Shown: in pieces, positions 54,556 to 63,988 of the stretch | Layout of the letters: each line of letters opens with the position of its first letter | How positions within the stretch are numbered: position 1 is the stretch's first letter | Assembly: GCF_947495725.1 (NCBI RefSeq) | Contig: NZ_CANLZZ010000001.1 | Span: 558,001-622,000, forward strand | Length of the DNA stretch: 64,000 nt | DNA from: an uncultured Lutibacter sp. | GTDB lineage: Bacteria; Bacteroidota; Bacteroidia; Flavobacteriales; Flavobacteriaceae | Reading direction: 5' to 3' | Position numbers and translations under genes: made by a program | Notes under the pieces: model-generated | Database searches by the model: none | What the model was told of the DNA's origin: nothing | What the model saw: only the letters and a program-made list of their open reading frames with translations

Positions 54556-55674
54556 TTAATGTGCGTGCTCTTCATGATGTTCGTGCTCTTCAGCAGCAAA
54601 ACCAAAATAAAGGGCTGATAACATTGTAAAGATATATGCTTGTAACAATGCTACTAATAATTCAATTAATGAAATTGCGAAAGCCAATCCAAATGATAAC
54701 GGACTACCTAACCAACTTTTGAATATAAACATTAACCCAATTAAACTCATTAATACAATATGTCCTGCTTTTATGTTAGCGTACAAACGAATTAATAATG
54801 AAAAAGGTTTAATAAAAATTCCTAAAACTTCAATTGGTATTAAAATAATATACAATGGAATTTTTGCAATCCAAGGCATAGAACTTCCTAATGGATCAAA
54901 AATATGTAACCAATAGTCTTTAGTACCTGTAAAGTTTGTAATTAAAAATGTAATTAATGCTAATGCAACTGTTACTGAAATACTATTAGTAACATTTACA
55001 CCAATTGGTGTTAAACCTAACATATTAATTATCCATATAAAAAAGAATACGGTTAATAAATAAGGCATGTATTTTTTATATTTCTTTTCTCCAATGTTTG
55101 GAATTGCAATATCATCTCTAATATAAAGTATTATTGGCTCGAAAAAACGTCCTGCTCCTGTAGCTATCCCGTTATTTTTAGCATATGAATTAGCCAACCC
55201 TCTAAACAAGAAAAACATTAAAAGCCCAACCAAAAATATAACAACTACGTTTTTGGTAATAGAAAAATCTAGTGGTTTGGCATTGGTTGCGTGATGGTGG
55301 TCGTCGTAATTAATGGTGCCAGCCGCATCAGTTTTATATATTTTTCCATGATATACTTTGTAATTATTTTCTCCAACCTGTGCTACAGTTTCACCATGAT
55401 GAAATTTTGATGAAGAAAATACTTGTAATCCGTTATCCCATAAGATAACCGGAAGAGGTGCACCAATATACACGTGTTCACCATTTTCTTTAGTATACGA
55501 TGTTAAACTAAAATCGTAAGAATCTTGAAGGTGATGTTGGATATATTCCTTAATTGTAGACTTAAGATCTTTTTCACCATGTGCTTCAACTTTAGATTCA
55601 TGTTGTGCATTTACAGAAAAAGTAATAACCAATAAGAATAAAGTGAGCGTTTTAACTAGATTTTTTCGTTGCAT
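54556..55674 (-). CDS. atpB: ATP synthase a subunit with a long exported N-terminal extension
   Basis: Stator channel of Fo. 372 residues, about 100 longer than the Escherichia coli protein. It starts with a cleavable-type signal (1-23, ending VNAQ) and a His/Glu-rich periplasmic domain to about residue 135, then the membrane part. The essential Arg is in SLLIRLYANIKAGHIVL, and GLAFAISLIELLVALLQAYIFTMLSALYFG forms the last helices. It ends EEHEHHEEHAH. The signal and extension are usual in Bacteroidota. A good promoter sits 37 bp upstream of the ATG. Confidence 0.95.
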   Translation of the reverse strand: MQRKNLVKTLTLFLLVITFSVNAQHESKVEAHGEKDLKSTIKEYIQHHLQDSYDFSLTSYTKENGEHVYIGAPLPVILWDNGLQVFSSSKFHHGETVAQVGENNYKVYHGKIYKTDAAGTINYDDHHHATNAKPLDFSITKNVVVIFLVGLLMFFLFRGLANSYAKNNGIATGAGRFFEPIILYIRDDIAIPNIGEKKYKKYMPYLLTVFFFIWIINMLGLTPIGVNVTNSISVTVALALITFLITNFTGTKDYWLHIFDPLGSSMPWIAKIPLYIILIPIEVLGIFIKPFSLLIRLYANIKAGHIVLMSLIGLMFIFKSWLGSPLSFGLAFAISLIELLVALLQAYIFTMLSALYFGFAAEEHEHHEEHAH

Positions 55675-55710
55675 AGAACCTAAATAATAGTAGTGACTTT
55701 AAATTAGCTG

Positions 55711-55740
55711 CAAAGGTATATTTTTATATTAAAAATCAAA
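55711..55740 (-). promoter_or_regulatory. Promoter of the ATP synthase operon
   Basis: Minus strand: TTTG at 55737-55740 as -33 element, 18 bp, then TACCTTTG at 55711-55718, a perfect TAnnTTTG. Spacing fits the Bacteroidota promoter consensus. It lies inside the 111-bp gap between the small membrane protein gene and atpB. Confidence 0.75.
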
Positions 55741-55785
55741 AATAAATTATATTTGTTTTTAATGAATCTAAATTAAAATATTAAT

Positions 55786-56166
55786 TTAGTCATTAAGAAT
55801 TCTCTTCACCCCTAAAGTTTCTGCAATAAGACAAACAATATAAGGCACAAAAAAAGCGGCAAATTCAAGTCTATTTGTACTGCCATCCTCCTTATAAATT
55901 GGAAGAAAAAACAAGAAAAACACAAAAAACTTCAAAAAACTTCCTCCCATAAACAAAAATCCTAATTGATTTTTAAACTTATTTCTTAACAAATAAAGTG
56001 TTGAGAAAATCACTATTGCTAATAAAGTGTTTATGATATAGGATGCTATTATTTTATTTTCAAAAAGTGATAAGGAAGCAAAATGCAACAATGCAATATG
56101 AATTGCAAATGCAATAAATACGCCTAACATTAGTTCGATTATAAATCGTTTAAAAACTGAGTTCAT
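55786..56166 (-). CDS. Small membrane protein upstream of the ATP synthase genes
   Basis: 126 residues with four hydrophobic helices (about 8-30, 38-60, 68-92, 100-120). It lies 11 bp after the AtpZ/AtpI-like gene and 111 bp before atpB. Its size and position resemble AtpI, an assembly protein for the c-ring, but I see no sequence motif that proves it. It is best called a candidate ATP synthase accessory protein. Confidence 0.6.
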   Translation of the reverse strand: MNSVFKRFIIELMLGVFIAFAIHIALLHFASLSLFENKIIASYIINTLLAIVIFSTLYLLRNKFKNQLGFLFMGGSFLKFFVFFLFFLPIYKEDGSTNRLEFAAFFVPYIVCLIAETLGVKRILND

Positions 56167-56177
56167 TAAAAAAATTT

Positions 56178-56399
56178 CTAATTATTGATTTTTTTTAGTT
56201 GTCGTAGTACATTCCAAATAGATGCTGCCAATCCCAATAAGATTAAAATTAGTGTGCAAATTTTTTTCTCATTCTGAAAATATTCATCTAGCTTTCTACC
56301 CAAATAAGCTGCCACATAAATGGTTGCTCCCATTTGAAAAGCAATTCCAGTTAATTGAATATATTTGTTAAGCTGTTTTTTCTTTGGTACTTTTTCCAT
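56178..56399 (-). CDS. AtpZ/AtpI family protein
   Basis: 73 residues with two membrane helices (about 15-32 and 48-66). The start KKKQLNKYIQLTGIAFQMGATIYVAAYLGRKLDEYF and the second helix LILILLGLAASIWNVLRQL match the AtpZ/AtpI fold, which aids c-ring assembly or ion supply to Fo. The first 32 bp overlap the end of the bactofilin gene, so the two are translationally coupled. Confidence 0.85.
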   Translation of the reverse strand: MEKVPKKKQLNKYIQLTGIAFQMGATIYVAAYLGRKLDEYFQNEKKICTLILILLGLAASIWNVLRQLKKINN

Positions 56400-56766
56400 T
56401 TTGTAATTCCTTAACAGCTCCTTTCATCGCGCAAGTTGCATTAAATTCTGCCCCTGGTTCAACTGATAACTTTCCAATTATTACATCTCCTGAAATATTA
56501 GCTGAGGATTTTAAAGTAAGTAAACTGCTAACTGATAATTCTCCAGAAAACTTTCCTTCAATATCTGCGAAATTACACTCTACCTTCCCGCTTACACTTC
56601 CTGAACTTCCAATAACAACTCTTCCTGTTGTTTTAATTGTTCCTTCAACTTTTCCATCAATTCGAAAATCTCCTTCCGAAATTATATCTCCAACTATTGA
56701 AGTATTTTTACCAATTATATTTCGTTCTAAAACTTGAGGCTGTTTGTCTTTTTTTTCTGAAAACAT
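56368..56766 (-). CDS. Bactofilin (polymer-forming cytoskeletal protein)
   Basis: 132 residues. The central bactofilin domain (about 17-112) is a right-handed beta-helix of short repeats: IIGKNTSIVGDI, GDFRIDGKVEGTIKTTGRVVIGSSGSVSGKV, then LKSSANISGDV. Charged tails lie at both ends and there is no membrane segment. Bactofilins form filaments for cell shape or to place other proteins. It starts 22 bp after the porW/sprE stop and overlaps the AtpZ gene. Confidence 0.94.
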   Translation of the reverse strand: MFSEKKDKQPQVLERNIIGKNTSIVGDIISEGDFRIDGKVEGTIKTTGRVVIGSSGSVSGKVECNFADIEGKFSGELSVSSLLTLKSSANISGDVIIGKLSVEPGAEFNATCAMKGAVKELQNGKSTKEKTA

Positions 56767-56788
56767 AAGTACTTTCTTAAAGGGTTAT

Positions 56789-59044
56789 TTAAATTTTTGA
56801 TTTAATAGTTTCAATCATTTCAAGCGCTTTTTTTCCTTCTTCAGTATTTGGATAATTTGTAGCCACAAAGTCCAATGCAACTTTAAAGGCTTCTAAACCT
56901 TCTTTTTTTCCTATTGAATATGCTTTTAATAATTCAAATTTAGGAACAATACTATGTCCTTCAAATTTGGTTATTGCGAGTTCTGTTTTTTCTAAAACAG
57001 CATCGAACTTATTCCCTTTATATTCATAAAAAACTTGTGCATATTCTTTTTCTGGAGCATTTTTAATTTCATTATCTAATAATGATTTTGGATTTAAAAT
57101 AATCTTGGCATAAGGTGTTGAGCCAAAATTAGTAATAATATCATTTTTTAAAATTGCTGCCCTTTCATTATTTAGTTCTTTATAAATTTTATATAACTGA
57201 TACTTTGCAGGAGCTTCGATACTTACATCTGGCTTAAATTCTAATAAGTCTTCTAATCTATTTGTTGCTAAATCCAACTCATTAAATTGTTCTTTATATA
57301 TTAAACCTAATTTATAATATGCATTATTTCGTTCTAGTTTAAGACTGTCAATTTTTGATTGTTCTTTTGGAATGAGGTTTAAATAATAAGATAAATCAAA
57401 TTTATTAGATTCATCTATTTTCTGTAGGTCATCGGATACAACAGTATTATTATCTTGAAAATTTAACTTGGTTTTGTTACTAAGTCTCCAATTTTCTTCC
57501 AAAGGTCTATTTCCCCAAATTCTTTTAAATTCTTGTTCTCCAAATCCAATTGTTTGCGTATTGTAAAAATACCATTTACCTGAATTATTTCCACTTTTTT
57601 TTGATCCAATGCTAGATAAAAAACCGCTTCCTGTATTTTTATTTGTCTTTTTCTCGGTTTCTTCTAAAGCTTTTAATTTTTCAATATACGAATTAAAAAA
57701 ATTGGTTTGTTCTGCTTCACTCAAACTTACAATTTTTAAAATACTGTCATTATTTTTAGCTATGCTTTCATGTAAAATAACATCATTTAAATTGGCACGT
57801 TTTCGGGATAATCTTCTTATTCTTTTTGAATTTTCGCTTTCTGTTATTCCTAAAATACTATCGTAATAAGCACCTGCAGTTGCAAATTCTGCTTTTTCAA
57901 AATAATAATTTCCGGCTGCTTCAAATGAGAGTTCTTTTTGAAGTTTATTTGTTTCGTTTGCTAATAAGGATTCTTTAAAGTATTCTATTGCTTTATCCGA
58001 ATTACTTGTTGTTTCAATTAATCCAAGTTGATAATAAATTTCATCTAAATATTTTCTATTATCTCTGTTTTTTACCATTTTTTGAAGAATTTCCTTTCCA
58101 AAAACTGGTGCATTTTTAACTATATAATTTTTTGCAGTTTCAATTTGAGCGCGAACTTTATATTTTCTTGGAGCCTTTTTAAATTTTATAATATTGTTAA
58201 ATGCTATATTAGAAGAATCAATTTTATTTTTTTGTTTATACAGTTGCCCTATAATGTATAAATTTCGAGCTGTTTGCTCTTCATTTTTAGTTGACAATTG
58301 TGGCTTTTCTACATTCTGTTTTTTTTTGGTAATCATTGCCTTCGCAATAACTTTCTTTTTTATGGTTAATAAAACCGATTTGTTTAAATGGTAAAGTGCC
58401 AAATCTGTACTATCTAAACTTGTATATGCCATTGCTAGAGCTGATTGGGCGTCTTCGAAAATCTTTTGTTTTATGCTTTCATCTTTTAAGAGTTCCTTTA
58501 AATTTTCAATTGCTTTTTCTTCATTTCGCAATCTAATTTGAGTTTTAGCATGCCAAATTTTTGTTTCGTGAATTAAATTTGCTCTTGGATAATTTTTTAT
58601 CACATAATTAAAAGCTTCTAAAGCAGGAACAAATCTTTTTGAATAATACCTCGATTTTCCTAATAACAAATATGCATTATCAATTTGATTATTTCGCTCT
58701 TGACGTGCTATAAGCATTGAATGCTTTTGAACTGCTTTTACTGCCTTTTCTTCTGCCCTTTCAAATTCTTTTGGAGAAGTATCGGGATCAGCTTCCATTC
58801 CAGGTAAAGCAAACTCATCTACCTTAAGTGGTTCAACAGGTAATATTTCCCAAAAATTGTCTTCGTAATTAGCATTTAATTGTTCTAAACCTATTCTTAA
58901 AGCTTCATGTCCATTATATAAAATATTATATTTTGTATTTATAGAATGAAAATTTCTATTTAAAAATGCATCTTTTTTTGTTGAACAACCAACAATTATT
59001 AATGCAATTAAAAAGCTGAAAAAATATTTATATCTAGTATTCAA
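56789..59044 (-). CDS. Type IX secretion/gliding lipoprotein PorW/SprE
   Basis: 751 residues. Translation begins at a TTG (59044): the signal peptide (NTRYKYFFSFLIALIIVGC, Cys20) starts there and no ATG is available. TPR-type helices fill most of the length: AYLLLGKSRYYSKRFVPALEAFNYVIKNYP, then units such as QIETAKNYIVKNAPVFGKEI and AKYQLYKIYKELNNERAAIL. The opening CSTKKDAFLNRNFHSINTKYNILYNG and overall plan match PorW/SprE, an outer-membrane-linked lipoprotein needed for T9SS and gliding in Flavobacterium johnsoniae; that protein is longer. The T9SS assignment is by similarity; the neighbouring bactofilin and ATP synthase genes support it as a known arrangement. Confidence 0.8.
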   Translation of the reverse strand: MNTRYKYFFSFLIALIIVGCSTKKDAFLNRNFHSINTKYNILYNGHEALRIGLEQLNANYEDNFWEILPVEPLKVDEFALPGMEADPDTSPKEFERAEEKAVKAVQKHSMLIARQERNNQIDNAYLLLGKSRYYSKRFVPALEAFNYVIKNYPRANLIHETKIWHAKTQIRLRNEEKAIENLKELLKDESIKQKIFEDAQSALAMAYTSLDSTDLALYHLNKSVLLTIKKKVIAKAMITKKKQNVEKPQLSTKNEEQTARNLYIIGQLYKQKNKIDSSNIAFNNIIKFKKAPRKYKVRAQIETAKNYIVKNAPVFGKEILQKMVKNRDNRKYLDEIYYQLGLIETTSNSDKAIEYFKESLLANETNKLQKELSFEAAGNYYFEKAEFATAGAYYDSILGITESENSKRIRRLSRKRANLNDVILHESIAKNNDSILKIVSLSEAEQTNFFNSYIEKLKALEETEKKTNKNTGSGFLSSIGSKKSGNNSGKWYFYNTQTIGFGEQEFKRIWGNRPLEENWRLSNKTKLNFQDNNTVVSDDLQKIDESNKFDLSYYLNLIPKEQSKIDSLKLERNNAYYKLGLIYKEQFNELDLATNRLEDLLEFKPDVSIEAPAKYQLYKIYKELNNERAAILKNDIITNFGSTPYAKIILNPKSLLDNEIKNAPEKEYAQVFYEYKGNKFDAVLEKTELAITKFEGHSIVPKFELLKAYSIGKKEGLEAFKVALDFVATNYPNTEEGKKALEMIETIKSKI

Positions 59045-59137
59045 TTGTAATTAGTTTTACAGTCCTTTTAACTACATACTTAATATAAATATTGTAAAAG
59101 GTGTGTAAAAATACAAAATAATGTGTATTTAATTTAG

Positions 59138-59833
59138 TTACACCGAAAAATACGTTTCCAATTCCTTTAAAGTTTCTTCTGAAGTTTTTATATCCTTAAC
59201 TATTTCTCCCTTATCTAAAACTACTATTCGTTCACAAACTTCAGTTACATGACCCAAATCATGACTCGAAATTAAAACCGTTGCATTACTATCTTTGGTT
59301 AAATTTCGTAATAATTTTTTTAGTCTTATTTGTGTTGTTGGATCCAGGTTTGCAAAAGGTTCATCTAAAATTATCACTTCTGGGTTACCTATCAAAGCGG
59401 CAACAATTCCTACCTTTTTTTGATTTCCTTTAGATAAATCTCTTAAGTATTTTTTCTTTCCTAAAATTTCATCATTAAAAATTTCTTGAAATTGAGTTAA
59501 AAAAGTATCCACATCAACTTTATTCATTCCTCGTAATTCACCAACAAAATAAAAGTATTCTTCGGGTGTTAAGTAACCAATTAAAAAACTTTCATCAATA
59601 AAAGCTGCAGTAAATGGTTTCCAATCTTCACTTTTGCTAACTTCAATTTCATTGTTAATTACACTTCCAGTTGATGGTTTTATTAAATCTAAAAGTAAAT
59701 TAAAATAAGTAGTTTTACCGGCACCGTTATTTCCTACCAAACCAAACGATTGTCCTTTTGGAATTTCTAAAGATGCTATATTTAAAACAATATTTTCTCC
59801 GTATTTTTTTGATAATTCAGTTGCTGTAATCAT
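59138..59833 (-). CDS. ABC transporter ATP-binding protein
   Basis: 231 residues. Walker A GNNGAGKTT near residue 35, Q-loop around AAFIDESF, signature LSKGNQKKVG (a non-canonical form of LSGGQ), Walker B VIILDEPFANLD, and the switch His in LISSHDLGHV. It follows the DUF5687 permease by 24 bp, so the pair forms an exporter-type ABC unit. Substrate unknown. Confidence 0.93.
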   Translation of the reverse strand: MITATELSKKYGENIVLNIASLEIPKGQSFGLVGNNGAGKTTYFNLLLDLIKPSTGSVINNEIEVSKSEDWKPFTAAFIDESFLIGYLTPEEYFYFVGELRGMNKVDVDTFLTQFQEIFNDEILGKKKYLRDLSKGNQKKVGIVAALIGNPEVIILDEPFANLDPTTQIRLKKLLRNLTKDSNATVLISSHDLGHVTEVCERIVVLDKGEIVKDIKTSEETLKELETYFSV

Positions 59834-59857
59834 TGCTGTTTAGTTAAAGTTTTGATG

Positions 59858-61336
59858 TTAATTATTTTGCTCAAAAGCGCTAATCATTTTATATTTTGAA
59901 CTCACATATTTTTTTGAAATAAAAGCCATTGTTTTTTGATGAAATACAATACCAATAATTCCTAAAATTATTAAAGTTGCTACTGCCGCTTCAAAACCAA
60001 TGGTAAAATATGGTAATAGAAAAATTCCAACAGGAACTAACAATAAAGGAAACCCAACTAGCCATTGTACTGCACCTGTTCCTTGATAATTGAATGCTGC
60101 TCGCTGAGTTAAATCAATTTTTTTTCTATTAAATGAGCCTGCATAAAGTAGTACATAAACATTTACACCAAGGTTATAAATTAAAGTTGCAAAATGCACA
60201 ACTAAAATTTTCCATCCAAAATACACATACGGAATACTCAACACAAACATTAGTATACTAACTATAATCATTAATGAGTATTTTGAATTTAAATATTCTT
60301 TGTATTTAATATTCTGACTCATTAGTAATTTATAATAGCCACTATCCCAAGCTGGAATAAACTGACCAAAATTTATCATAAATATTCCTGTAACAAATGT
60401 TCCTATAAAAACGTAAAGCCATTCCATTTCTATATACATTTTTTGTGGATAGAAAAACAATCCATACAACAAACCAATTGCTAAAATAAATATGGACGAT
60501 CTCGGTCTCTTATTTCGCCATAAAAGTTTTAAATCTAACTGTAAAAATGGAGCTATTGAGCCAAACTTTCTTGTCCATTCTAAATCTGTTGTATTGGCAA
60601 TTTGCGTTTTTGCTTTTAATGAGCCATCGATATATAATTTCTTCTTTAAAATTGAAAAATTTGCAAAATAAAAACCAACTAAAATAAAAATAGGAATTAA
60701 AACTAATATTGGATTTTCAATAATTGAATTCATTGCTGCACCCACAAAATTTGAAAATGAAATTATTTCGAAATAATTTAAGGCAAATAAACCTGAAGCC
60801 AATGCAATTATTGGAAGAAAACTTAGTTCTGTTTCGGCAGATTTACTTTCAATAATAAAATTTAAATAATTAATAATTAATGAAAATAAAATCATAGCTA
60901 GCATCCATACCAAAGCTGTTGCAACACTATAATCTTCAAAAATTAGAATAGTTCCAAACGGAATAACCGCAAATAGAGGTAAAAAGTTAAAAAATGATAA
61001 AGCCGATTTTCTTAAAACATAATTTACAATTTTACTTTTTTTAAGTGGTAACACTAAAAAAGGTTTTACATTCATTACTGGCAACTTTTGTAAAAAGAAA
61101 CGCATAACTAAATCGGCTAAAAACCAATAAAATAAAAATCCATTTACAATAAGTAAAGGATCCGAATCTGGAAATTGTTTTTTTAAAATTGGATAAATTG
61201 AAACTCCTAAAACTAAAAAAGACAAAATCATATACAAAGCAAAAAATCCCAGAAGAATATTTAGCGCAACACTTTTTTGCCAATACGACGAACGAAAAAA
61301 TTGTTTCCATTCAAAATTTAAAAAATATTTAATCAT
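59858..61336 (-). CDS. DUF5687 family permease
   Basis: 492-residue integral membrane protein with about 12 hydrophobic helices and a short cytoplasmic start (MIKYFLNFEWKQFFRSSYWQKS). Matches DUF5687, a Bacteroidota family that partners ABC ATPases. A loop around residues 240-270 separates two helix groups. It precedes the ATPase gene by 24 bp. Divergent from the oxidoreductase gene. Transport substrate unknown; no ABC2-type signature beyond topology. Confidence 0.8.
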   Translation of the reverse strand: MIKYFLNFEWKQFFRSSYWQKSVALNILLGFFALYMILSFLVLGVSIYPILKKQFPDSDPLLIVNGFLFYWFLADLVMRFFLQKLPVMNVKPFLVLPLKKSKIVNYVLRKSALSFFNFLPLFAVIPFGTILIFEDYSVATALVWMLAMILFSLIINYLNFIIESKSAETELSFLPIIALASGLFALNYFEIISFSNFVGAAMNSIIENPILVLIPIFILVGFYFANFSILKKKLYIDGSLKAKTQIANTTDLEWTRKFGSIAPFLQLDLKLLWRNKRPRSSIFILAIGLLYGLFFYPQKMYIEMEWLYVFIGTFVTGIFMINFGQFIPAWDSGYYKLLMSQNIKYKEYLNSKYSLMIIVSILMFVLSIPYVYFGWKILVVHFATLIYNLGVNVYVLLYAGSFNRKKIDLTQRAAFNYQGTGAVQWLVGFPLLLVPVGIFLLPYFTIGFEAAVATLIILGIIGIVFHQKTMAFISKKYVSSKYKMISAFEQNN

Positions 61337-61489
61337 TTGGTTAAAATTAAAGCTAGTTGTTTTATATGTTGGTAAAGATGCTCATTTGTTACAAAAAAAA
61401 TGAATAACCTAGTTATAAATATATAGGTATTTTTTTTAGAATACTTTTCTTGGGCATTCATTTTAACAATTTTTTGAAATTAGATTCCC

Positions 61490-61497
61490 TACTTTTG
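61490..61497 (+). promoter_or_regulatory. -7 promoter element of the oxidoreductase gene
   Basis: TACTTTTG, a perfect TAnnTTTG, 19 bp before the ATG at 61517. Confidence 0.6.
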
Positions 61498-61516
61498 TAA
61501 TCTAAAACATATTACA

Positions 61517-62572
61517 ATGCCTAAGTTTAAAAAACTTATTATTTCAGATATAAGAAAGGAAACGGCAAAAGCGGTTTCAATTGCTTTTAATATTCCAAGC
61601 GAGTTAAAAGACGAGTTTAAATATATTCCTGGTCAATATATAACCATTAAAATAACAATAGATGGTAAAGAGATTAGAAGATCTTATTCAATTTGTTCGT
61701 GCCCCGAAGAAAATGAATTTAGAGTTGCTGTTAAAGAAGTTGAAAACGGACTTTTTTCAAATTATGCCACCAAAAAATTAAAGGTTGGCGATGCTTTAGA
61801 AGTTTGTCCTCCCGAAGGAAAATTTATACTTCAAACTACTACATCTAATCAAAAAAATTATGCGGCTTTTGCTGCTGGAAGCGGAATTACTCCAGTAATT
61901 TCAATGATTAAATCGGTTTTAATTAAAGAAATACATAGTTCATTTGTACTAGTTTATGGAAATAAGTCTGATGAAGATACTATTTTTAAAACGGAAATTG
62001 AAACCTTAAAAGAACGCTACCCTGAGCGATTTTATGTTCAATATGTATTTAGTAAAAAAATATTGGGCGATGCAATTTTAGGAAGAATTGACAAGTCGAT
62101 TGTAAATTTAATTGTTAAAAATAAATTTAAAAACACAAATTTTGATGGGTTTTATTTATGCGGTCCAGAAGAAATGATTAATACCGTTTCCGAAACTTTA
62201 AAAAGCAACAGTATTCCTTTAAGTAAAGTTCATTTCGAATTATTTACATCAACCTATACATCCGGAGCAATAACTTCAAAAAATTTAGAAGGAGGAACCA
62301 CTATTACTGTTATTTTAGATGATGAAGAAACTACATTCGAAATGTCTAAAAAGAAGTTTATTTTAACTGCAGCTTTAGATGAAGGTTTAGATGCTCCTTA
62401 CTCTTGCCAGGGTGGAATTTGCAGTAGCTGTATTGGAAAAGTAACCGAAGGAAAAGCTGTAATGGATAAAAATTCTATTTTAACCGATAGTGAATTGGAA
62501 GAAGGTCTTATTTTAACCTGTCAAGCTCATCCAACAACAGATAAAATAACAGTTGATTTTGACGATGTTTAG
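61517..62572 (+). CDS. FAD and [2Fe-2S] oxidoreductase of the PaaE type
   Basis: 351 residues. Order: FAD-binding beta-barrel about 1-100 with RRSYSICS (FAD motif RxYSxxS) and GLFSNYA; NAD(P)-binding domain about 105-240 with AAGSGITPVISMI and YLCGPEEMI; then a plant-type ferredoxin domain to the C-terminus with CQGGICSSCIGKV...CQAHP (C-x4-C-x2-C-xn-C) for the [2Fe-2S] cluster. Same order as PaaE, the phenylacetyl-CoA oxygenase reductase, and similar ferredoxin-NADP reductases. No paaABCD genes are near, so it probably serves another oxygenase or a general electron route. Divergent from the DUF5687 gene. Confidence 0.9.
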   Translation: MPKFKKLIISDIRKETAKAVSIAFNIPSELKDEFKYIPGQYITIKITIDGKEIRRSYSICSCPEENEFRVAVKEVENGLFSNYATKKLKVGDALEVCPPEGKFILQTTTSNQKNYAAFAAGSGITPVISMIKSVLIKEIHSSFVLVYGNKSDEDTIFKTEIETLKERYPERFYVQYVFSKKILGDAILGRIDKSIVNLIVKNKFKNTNFDGFYLCGPEEMINTVSETLKSNSIPLSKVHFELFTSTYTSGAITSKNLEGGTTITVILDDEETTFEMSKKKFILTAALDEGLDAPYSCQGGICSSCIGKVTEGKAVMDKNSILTDSELEEGLILTCQAHPTTDKITVDFDDV

Positions 62573-62616
62573 TAGTTTTATTTAATTTTAATATTTAAAA
62601 AACAATTTTTTATTTA

Positions 62617-63300
62617 ATGAGTTTTAACGAAATAAAAGAAGCAATTATAATTGGGTTTTTATTAGCCTTTATGATTGGTCCTGTTTTTTTTATGCTCATT
62701 CAAACAAGTATAATAAAAGGAGCTCGTGCTGCAATTGCTTTTGATTTAGGAGTTATTTTAGGTGATATTGTATTTATTGTAATTGCATACTTTGGAAGTA
62801 AAAGTTTATTAGAACGCATAAAAGATGACCCAAGGCTTTTTTATATAGGCGGACTTATTTTATTAGTTTATGGAATTATAACTTATTTAGATAAAAGTCA
62901 AAAAAGAGTGGTTCAAGACGAAACACTTGTGTTACCCGAAAAAACAAATTATACAAAACTTTTTATAAAAGGTTTTTTATTAAACTTTATAAATATTGGT
63001 GTTTTAGGTTTTTGGTTAGGTATGATTGTAGTTGTTGGTTCAAATTTGCAAATGAATCCAGGAAAAATTTTCAATTACTTTTCGGTAATATTATTAAGCT
63101 ATTTAATTACCGATATAGGAAAAATAACCTTAGCAAAGCAATTAAAAAAATACCTAACTCCAAAGGTTACTTATAAAATTAAAAGGGCAATGGGTGTTTT
63201 ATTAATGATTTTTGGTGTGGTATTAATTTTAAAAGGATTTATTCCGAAAGAAAAGTTAAACATTAATAATGTAATTGATAAAGTGGAGAAAGCGCACTAA
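62617..63300 (+). CDS. LysE-family exporter
   Basis: 227 residues with six membrane helices. FLLAFMIGPVFFMLIQTSIIKGARAAIAFDLGVILGDIVFI at about 14-55 is the LysE/RhtB signature (GP.F followed by G...G.A...G...D). The remaining helices and a basic cytosolic loop (DKSQKRVVQDE) fit. Members export amino acids or similar solutes; the substrate is not predictable. It starts 44 bp after the oxidoreductase gene, so the two may be cotranscribed. Confidence 0.88.
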   Translation: MSFNEIKEAIIIGFLLAFMIGPVFFMLIQTSIIKGARAAIAFDLGVILGDIVFIVIAYFGSKSLLERIKDDPRLFYIGGLILLVYGIITYLDKSQKRVVQDETLVLPEKTNYTKLFIKGFLLNFINIGVLGFWLGMIVVVGSNLQMNPGKIFNYFSVILLSYLITDIGKITLAKQLKKYLTPKVTYKIKRAMGVLLMIFGVVLILKGFIPKEKLNINNVIDKVEKAH

Positions 63301-63380
63301 TTTTATACAATTTCGAGTTAATGATTTTAATCATAAAAATAGCTCCCTAAAATTAGTAAATTTAAGTCTATATACTTTAT

Positions 63381-63764
63381 ATGGAAACTTCAATACTAAT
63401 TGCTCGAATAATAGGTGTTATATACTTATCATTCGGAATAGGTTTATTAATAAATTCTGCATATTACAAGAAAAAACTTATTGCACTAATTGATAGTGCT
63501 GTTTTTTCAATTCTTGGCGGAATGATGGCAATAATAATTGGTTTTTTAATAATTCACAATCATAATTATTGGGAACCCAATTGGACAATCGTTATTACAA
63601 TAATTGGATGGATTGCGTTAACTAAAGGAGTTCTTTTGCTTTTAATACCCAAATTTACAAAAGCTTTTAAACCTATTTTTCAATTTGAATTATTTTATGT
63701 TGTGCTAATCCCATTAATAATTGGTTTCGGACTTGTTTTTTGCTATTTTGGCTTTTTATCCTAA
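63381..63764 (+). CDS. Small hypothetical integral membrane protein
   Basis: 127 residues with four hydrophobic helices (about 3-25, 38-55, 68-90, 103-125). No soluble domain. Similar small four-helix proteins occur in many Flavobacteriaceae, but I know no function. It starts 80 bp after the LysE gene. Confidence 0.75.
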   Translation: METSILIARIIGVIYLSFGIGLLINSAYYKKKLIALIDSAVFSILGGMMAIIIGFLIIHNHNYWEPNWTIVITIIGWIALTKGVLLLLIPKFTKAFKPIFQFELFYVVLIPLIIGFGLVFCYFGFLS

Positions 63765-63778
63765 ATACAAATTGTTAA

Positions 63779-63988
63779 ATGACACAAGATAAATTAAGTG
63801 GAAATTTTAGAAAAAATATTCACATAGGTTCTGAAGTTGAAATTGTTCAAAAACATCATCAACGAACGGGAGAATTAACCGAAGGTTTTGTTAAAAGATT
63901 TCTTACTAAGTCACCAAATCATCCACACGGAATAAAAGTTCAATTGGAAACAGGTGAAGTTGGCCGGGTAAAATGGGTGCTTAATTAA
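63779..63988 (+). CDS. ywbE: YwbE family protein
   Basis: 69 residues, soluble. Sequence from GSEVEIVQKHHQRTGELTEGFVKRFLTKSPNHPHGIKVQLETGEVGRVK matches YwbE (DUF2196) over its whole length. Function unknown; a small beta-barrel fold is likely. Complete within the window, with 12 bp to spare. It starts 14 bp after the preceding membrane protein gene. Confidence 0.93.
   Translation: MTQDKLSGNFRKNIHIGSEVEIVQKHHQRTGELTEGFVKRFLTKSPNHPHGIKVQLETGEVGRVKWVLN

Noticed and set aside
54513-54605. Longer start for atpE (94 residues)
   Set aside because: It would overlap atpB and add a polar, Cys-rich leader; the standard c-subunit starts at the ATG at 54512.
61517-62572. Phenylacetate degradation locus based on the PaaE-like protein
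   Set aside because: No paaABCD, paaK or paaG-type genes lie nearby; only the reductase architecture matches.
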